Below are positions 59,787 to 64,000 of a stretch of 64,000 nt of DNA, piece after piece. Both the position numbers and the translations under genes were made by a program. The stretch's first letter is position 1. Every line of letters starts with the position of its first letter. The notes below the pieces were generated by a model. The model saw only the letters and a program-made list of their open reading frames with translations. It made no database searches and was not told the origin of the DNA. The DNA comes from JASHUC01 sp035523875 (GTDB lineage Bacteria > Pseudomonadota > Gammaproteobacteria > Steroidobacterales > Steroidobacteraceae). The stretch lies in the NCBI GenBank assembly GCA_035523875.1, contig DATKPY010000012.1:1-64000 (forward strand), given 5' to 3'.

Positions 59787-60248
59787 TCAGGGCCCGCCCG
59801 CCGCGGCGGCGAGTGCGTTGCGGATGAATGCCTCGTGTTTGGCGATGCTGAAGTCGGCGAGCACGGCATCGCGGATCTGGCGTCTGCGGTCGATCAGGAA
59901 CGTCGCCCTGCGCACGCCGAATCCGAACGGCCCGGTGACCTCGTACATCCGCGCGACCGACTTGTCGGCGTCGGACAGGAGCGTGAAGGGCAGGTGGTAC
60001 TTCGCGCGGAACGAGCGGTGGGTCTCCGGCTTCTGCGGACTCACGCCCGCGACGATGAGCCCCGCGCGCTCGATGTCGAGGTGCAGATCGCGGATCGCGC
60101 AGGCCTCGCGGGTGCAACCGGGCGTGAAATCCGCCGGATAGAAATAAAGGACGAGCAAGCGCTGGGTGAGCAGGCTCGTGAGCGAAACCTCCTGACCGTC
60201 TTGATCGGGCAGGGTGAACTCCGGTGCGCGCGCGCCGGCCCTCAGCAT
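59787..60248 (-). CDS. bcp: PrxQ/BCP-type peroxiredoxin
   Basis: 153 residues from the ATG at 60248. Peroxidatic Cys45 in DFTPGCTREAC and resolving Cys50 give the C-x4-C pair of PrxQ. FYPADFTPGC and LLSDADKSVARMYEV are standard. It reduces peroxides using thioredoxin. An extended N-terminus in the same frame is arginine-rich and not used. Confidence 0.93.
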   Translation of the reverse strand: MLRAGARAPEFTLPDQDGQEVSLTSLLTQRLLVLYFYPADFTPGCTREACAIRDLHLDIERAGLIVAGVSPQKPETHRSFRAKYHLPFTLLSDADKSVARMYEVTGPFGFGVRRATFLIDRRRQIRDAVLADFSIAKHEAFIRNALAAAAGGP

Positions 60249-60561
60249 GGACTCGAGCTCCCTCGTCGATCGCAACGATGATAACGGCGCGCTGTCACCC
60301 GTGTCATAGCGCGGCGCATCAGGGCGCCTTCCGCACCGCAGACGGTGTGCCGGCCGACCGGGTGCACGACTCCTGGATGCCGATCGTTGCGTTCGCGCTG
60401 TCCACTCATCGGTCGTCTGCTCCGGTCCGATCGCCGCCTCCAAGCTCGTATCCTGCCGGCCCGGCGCGGATTATGATCGCGGTTGCGTGGGGGACGCGGC
60501 GCCGCATAGTTGCGAGCGGCTTGGCGCAACGTCCTGGTTGCCGAATTGAGCGGAGGTGCTT
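60249..60561. other. Intergenic region, at most a weak promoter
   Basis: The 313 bases between the peroxiredoxin and methyltransferase-like starts carry both promoters. TATGAT at 60472-60477 is a possible -10 for the plus-strand gene, with no good -35. No gene or repeat is seen. Confidence 0.35.
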
Positions 60562-61338
60562 GTGAAAACATCAATCTGTGTGAGCAGCGCGCTGGTGCTG
60601 TGCGTGGTCGCGACCGGGGCTTGGGCGCGGAGTGCGAGCGGGCATGTTCCCGAGTACATCAAGGCGGCCGTGGACAATCCGGACCGGCCGCAGACCGATC
60701 GACAACGCGACGTGAACCGCAAGCCCGAGCAGGTGCTCGAGTTCGCGCGGGTGCGGCCGGGTCTGAAGATCGCGGAGCTCGAGCCGGCGAGAGGTTACTA
60801 CACGCGCATCCTGTGCAAGGCGGTCGGCAGCTCCGGGCAGATCGATGCGGTCAATTTCGTGCTGCACTTCTCGCCCGAGCAGATCAAGCGGATGGGCGGG
60901 CGGATGATGGGTCCGACGCCCGCTCCGAAGACCGATTGCGACAATGTCACCTACAGTGTGCAGGCGGCGACCGCGCTCACACTGCCCTCGGATCTGGATA
61001 TGGTGTGGACGGCGGAGAACTATCACGACTTCCACAATCCGGAGTTCGGCAGCCCGGACATGCGGACTTTCGACCAGACGGTCTTCAACGCACTCAAGCC
61101 CGGGGGCGTGTTCATCATTGAGGACCACGCGGCGGCGGCCGGTACGGGTGCCCGAGATACCAACACCCTGCACCGCATCGATCCGGCCCTGGTGAAGCAG
61201 GAAGTGGAGAGCGTCGGATTCAAGTACGTCGGCCAGAGCCGGGTTCTGCACAATCCGAAGGACGATCACACCCAGATCGTCTTCAAGATGATCGACAAGA
61301 CCGATCGCTTCCTGTTCAAGTTCCGCAAACCGCAGTAG
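60562..61338 (+). CDS. Exported methyltransferase-like protein
   Basis: 258 residues from the GTG at 60562, five bases after GGAGG. A signal peptide (ICVSSALVLCVVATGAWA) precedes a Rossmann-like methyltransferase domain. Motif I is altered to LKIAELEPARGYYTRILCKA, and LKPGGVFIIEDH is the post-motif III strand. HDFHNPEFG and HRIDPALVKQEVES are shared with other secreted proteins of this kind. SAM binding may be weak or lost. Single gene. Confidence 0.85.
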   Translation: MKTSICVSSALVLCVVATGAWARSASGHVPEYIKAAVDNPDRPQTDRQRDVNRKPEQVLEFARVRPGLKIAELEPARGYYTRILCKAVGSSGQIDAVNFVLHFSPEQIKRMGGRMMGPTPAPKTDCDNVTYSVQAATALTLPSDLDMVWTAENYHDFHNPEFGSPDMRTFDQTVFNALKPGGVFIIEDHAAAAGTGARDTNTLHRIDPALVKQEVESVGFKYVGQSRVLHNPKDDHTQIVFKMIDKTDRFLFKFRKPQ

Positions 61339-61467
61339 GGTGCGGGTTCGCCACCGCCCGGGTGACCGGCCACACCACCTGGGCGGTTTGCGCATCCCGC
61401 GCTCGATGCTAGAATCGCGCGCCACTTGTGACTGTGCCTCATGCCGGGGAGAGGACTTCACGCGTGT

Positions 61468-61540
<73 letters not shown>

Positions 61541-61600
61541 GTCCTGACATTCGTGATTAAACGGCCGAGACGGCCGCGCTCGGAGCGAGACGGTCGCTTC

Positions 61601-61720
61601 CGAGCTGCGTCCGCTACGGTGGTTGCCGCGATGAGAGCAGGGGCCGTGGACTTCGTTGAAAAGCCGCGCGATCCCGAGAAGCTCCTCGCAAGCGTCGATC
61701 GGGCGCTGCGGCCGGCGGTA
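61601..61720 (+). pseudogene. Remnant of a FixJ-type response-regulator receiver domain
   Basis: In one plus frame the residues TVVAAMRAGAVDFVEKPRDP, then EKLLASVDRALRP, match the end of a FixJ/NtrC-like receiver (AVxAMxAGAVDFxEKPFD). The start of the domain, its phosphorylated Asp and any output domain are missing. It begins about 60 bases after tRNA-Ala, suggesting decay after an insertion or deletion at this tRNA. Confidence 0.75.
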
Positions 61721-61817
61721 AGCCCGGGGGAGCGCGCCGCGTGGCGCAACGGAGCTGCAGGCCGCTACGCGCGCATGATTGATTTTCCGCGTCGCGGCTC
61801 TCGAGTGCGCGGCCGAT

Positions 61818-63419
61818 TCAGAGCGGCTCCGCCGAGCAGGTGAAATTCGTCGCCGCAGCCAGGCTGCCGCTCCCGCGATAACGCGCAACGTCGGGATACG
61901 GGCAAAGCGGCCGCGTTCGCACGGTGCGAGCGGTTCCGTGCTCGAGCGCTCGCTTGCGGGCGATGATTGCGCCCGGAGCAATCCCTTGCTCGACCCAGCG
62001 CTCGAGCGCTGCCGACAGGCTCGTATGCGGATTGGCCTGCCCCGCGGGCAGAGTGCCGAAATCGTCCGTGCCCGGCCCACCGCCGCAGTGCTGCATACCC
62101 GGTACCATGTAGAGCCGCACGAATCCGCGGGTTCGCTCGCTCCCCATCTTCGCGCGCACGCGCTCGTAGTACCGCACGGTCTCGAGCGGTGGCAGCGCCG
62201 GGTCGCTCCAGCCGTGATAGAGGATGAGCTTCCCACCCCGGGCACGGAACGCCGTGAGGTTGGCCTCGTCGGCATCGAGCAGCCGGTCGATTCTCGAATG
62301 CAGGATGTCGCCGTCAACCGCGCGGCTCGCGTAGCTCCAACCGGGCTCGTCGAAGAAGGCGGCGGGCCCGCCCTCGGTGAGAAACGCCGCTTCCAGGCTC
62401 TTACCGGGCGCCGGTCCGGACACCCAGAGTCCCCATCCGAGCGGCCCCGACTCGCCGCCGGGGAATAATCCGGGATAGATTTGAGCGCCCGTACGCGTGT
62501 GCGGTCCGGCATAGATGCGCTCGAGCGCCGCAATCTGCGGCGCTGTCAGGCAGCGTTCGGTTTCGGGGCCCGCGCAGCGCATGATCTCGGGATCGAAAGT
62601 GCACCGCCGCGGGTCATCGACGATGCCGTCCTTGGTGCCGTCGCGCGAGTCGCACGCCGCCAGTACCGCCGCTTCGAGCGCCGCGTACTTCGTCGCCGGA
62701 ATGTATCCCGTTCCCTGCAAGGCGAGCTGGTTCGAGTGGAACAGTGCCAGGGTGCGCGCGATGGCGATCGCCGGCGCACCGGCGATGATACCGTCATAGT
62801 CCCTCGGAAAGCGCTGCGCCTCGAGGAGCGCCTCGCGGCCGCCGTTCGAGCAACTGCTGAAATACGCGTGCGACGGCCCTCGGCCGTAGTAGGCTCGCAC
62901 GATCGCCTTCGCGTCCTCCGCAGTGAGGTGGATCGCGCGATAGGCGTAGTCGATGATCCTTTGTGGATGATGGAGCGCCCACGTCCCGTCGGTCGCCTCG
63001 CCTCGGTGGCCCGTGTCGGTCGATGAGGTCGCAAGTCCCGCCCGTAGCGCCGTCGCCATATCGCGGTAGTTGATCGAGCCGGCCAGTCCTCCGTTGCCCG
63101 TGCCCTGGTAGCGTCCGTTCCAGTCGCTTGCCGGCAGCCACACCTCGAACTCGATGTGCGAGTCGGTGGAGGGCGCGATCACGCCCTGTACGCGGCAGAA
63201 TGCACCGAGTGATTGCCACGCTGCCGCGCCACGGGGTTCGGCATCCGTCCGCGCAGGCGCGAACGATCCGGCCGCGACGCGCGTCACCGACGTGAGGGTG
63301 GTCTGCGCAAGCTCGAGTGAGCGCAGGCTCTCGCAGCGTGCGGCGTGCGCCTGAGCGTGACAGAGGATCATGGCGCCCATGAGGACGCCGGCGGGCGTGG
63401 CACGCACTGCGCTCATCAT
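61818..63419 (-). CDS. Secreted tannase/feruloyl esterase family protein
   Basis: 533 residues with a signal peptide (LMGAMILCHAQAHA). The CS-D-HC catalytic motif is present: SSCSNGGREALLEAQRFP (Cys-Ser), YHGWSDPALPP (Asp) and MVPGMQHCGGGPG (His-Cys). GNGGLAGSINY is typical of the family. It cleaves ester bonds of aromatic acids such as ferulate or gallate. Substrate unproven. Its start is divergent from nothing; HpnL ends on the same strand upstream. Confidence 0.92.
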   Translation of the reverse strand: MMSAVRATPAGVLMGAMILCHAQAHAARCESLRSLELAQTTLTSVTRVAAGSFAPARTDAEPRGAAAWQSLGAFCRVQGVIAPSTDSHIEFEVWLPASDWNGRYQGTGNGGLAGSINYRDMATALRAGLATSSTDTGHRGEATDGTWALHHPQRIIDYAYRAIHLTAEDAKAIVRAYYGRGPSHAYFSSCSNGGREALLEAQRFPRDYDGIIAGAPAIAIARTLALFHSNQLALQGTGYIPATKYAALEAAVLAACDSRDGTKDGIVDDPRRCTFDPEIMRCAGPETERCLTAPQIAALERIYAGPHTRTGAQIYPGLFPGGESGPLGWGLWVSGPAPGKSLEAAFLTEGGPAAFFDEPGWSYASRAVDGDILHSRIDRLLDADEANLTAFRARGGKLILYHGWSDPALPPLETVRYYERVRAKMGSERTRGFVRLYMVPGMQHCGGGPGTDDFGTLPAGQANPHTSLSAALERWVEQGIAPGAIIARKRALEHGTARTVRTRPLCPYPDVARYRGSGSLAAATNFTCSAEPL

Positions 63420-63447
63420 GGATTCCTCGGCACGGGGATCGGCGAGT

Positions 63448-64000
63448 CTAAGTGTTGCCGGGACTGCCTCGGGCGAGTGCGGCGCGACTTTCCATCACCT
63501 GCCACGCAAGCAGGATCGGGATTGCGATGGCGATGTCGCGCGCCCGCTTGAGGAGCGATACCGCGAGTCCGACCTGCTCGCTGACACCGATCAGCGGCGC
63601 GAGCAGCGCGTAAGCGGCCTCTTGCACTCCGAGCGCGTTCGGCACGACAAACGCCGCGCTGCGCGCGGCGTAGACCAGGCTCTCCATCGCGATCACGGCG
63701 GGAAAATCAACGTGCGCTCCGATCAATCTGAGCGCGATCCACGTACAGGCTGCTGCCCCGGTCCAGCCCACTAGATGCGTCGCGACCGAAAGCCCCACGC
63801 GCACCGGCGAGTCGTAGATCGTGTCGAGCGTCGCAGCCGCTGCGGCAGTGAATGCGTTCGAGCCCGTGGAGAGCCGACTCGCGAGCCGCTGCGCGACCCA
63901 ATGATGGCCATAGCGCTGCAGCGTGAGGAATATGCCTCCCCCGGCTGCGGCGAGCAGCAGGCCGATCGAGAAGACCCTCGTGAGTGAGTGGGTGAGGGGC
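63448..64000 (-). CDS. hpnL: HpnL-like membrane protein (5' end outside the window)
   Basis: The frame is open to the right edge, giving 183 C-terminal residues and the stop at 63448. Several helices; the block AMESLVYAARSAAFVVPNAL, then GVQEAAYALLAPLIGVSEQV, is that of HpnL, the lysylphosphatidylglycerol-synthase-like protein of hopanoid-producing bacteria. The N-terminal part is missing, so other flippase-like relatives cannot be fully excluded. Confidence 0.85.
   Translation of the reverse strand, partial: PLTHSLTRVFSIGLLLAAAGGGIFLTLQRYGHHWVAQRLASRLSTGSNAFTAAAAATLDTIYDSPVRVGLSVATHLVGWTGAAACTWIALRLIGAHVDFPAVIAMESLVYAARSAAFVVPNALGVQEAAYALLAPLIGVSEQVGLAVSLLKRARDIAIAIPILLAWQVMESRAALARGSPGNT

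Overview
The window is chromosomal DNA of a very G+C-rich, aerobic, heterotrophic Gram-negative bacterium. Outer-membrane-type lipoprotein and Tat/Sec signals, KdpFABC, an HpnL-like protein, a FadR-type regulator and an aromatic-acid MFS transporter all fit Proteobacteria. Many exported SnoaL-like, esterase and tannase proteins resemble Steroidobacteraceae/Nevskiales-type gammaproteobacteria; that placement is an inference and is only moderately certain.

Layout. (1) Positions 1-5857 are the right end of a genomic island, visibly less G+C-rich than the rest. It carries small conflict-type genes: an HTH protein with a GNAT-like protein, a DUF3892-like remnant, a membrane protein, a HEPN/AbiU2-like protein, and a zinc-cluster membrane protein next to a small conserved protein. 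It ends at a duplicated 3' half of tRNA-Ser(UGA), the expected attachment scar. (2) 5871-12947: lipoprotein, PadR regulator with its membrane partner, cupin, an F420-oxidoreductase-like exported protein, OsmC, and a large propeller-GGDEF sensor. (3) 12972-18956: edd-eda-pyc, an Entner-Doudoroff operon fused to anaplerosis. (4) 19223-29803: GNAT, YCII, a His-tailed EamA transporter, a four-gene overlapping operon (FAH hydrolase, MmsA, ATP-grasp, methyltransferase), aldo/keto reductase, and three tandem exported SnoaL-like paralogues. (5) 29864-35347: promoter and LacI-type operator, carboxylesterase, GH3 beta-glucosidase, and a convergent LacI regulator. (6) 35444-42026: VOC protein, MscS channel, zinc alcohol dehydrogenase, PhzF, and CofD of coenzyme F420 synthesis. 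(7) 42096-50259: kdp operon in the order small ORF-kdpF-A-B-C-D-E. A second KdpD-like kinase faces it tail to tail, at the end of an operon with ivd, a FadR/GntR regulator and dgkA. (8) 55577-61338: a FadR-type operator between ivd and a divergent biotin-carboxylase subunit, then an MFS transporter, a histidine-phosphatase relative lacking its histidine, a peroxiredoxin and an exported methyltransferase-like protein. (9) 61468-64000: tRNA-Ala(CGC), a response-regulator remnant, tannase and a truncated HpnL.

Taken together the genes describe an organism that degrades sugars by Entner-Doudoroff, glycosides and esters with exported hydrolases, and leucine or valine via ivd and mmsA. It uses high-affinity potassium uptake and may make F420. 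No rRNA, CRISPR array, transposase or intact prophage is visible. No gene for an integrase lies in the part of the island shown.
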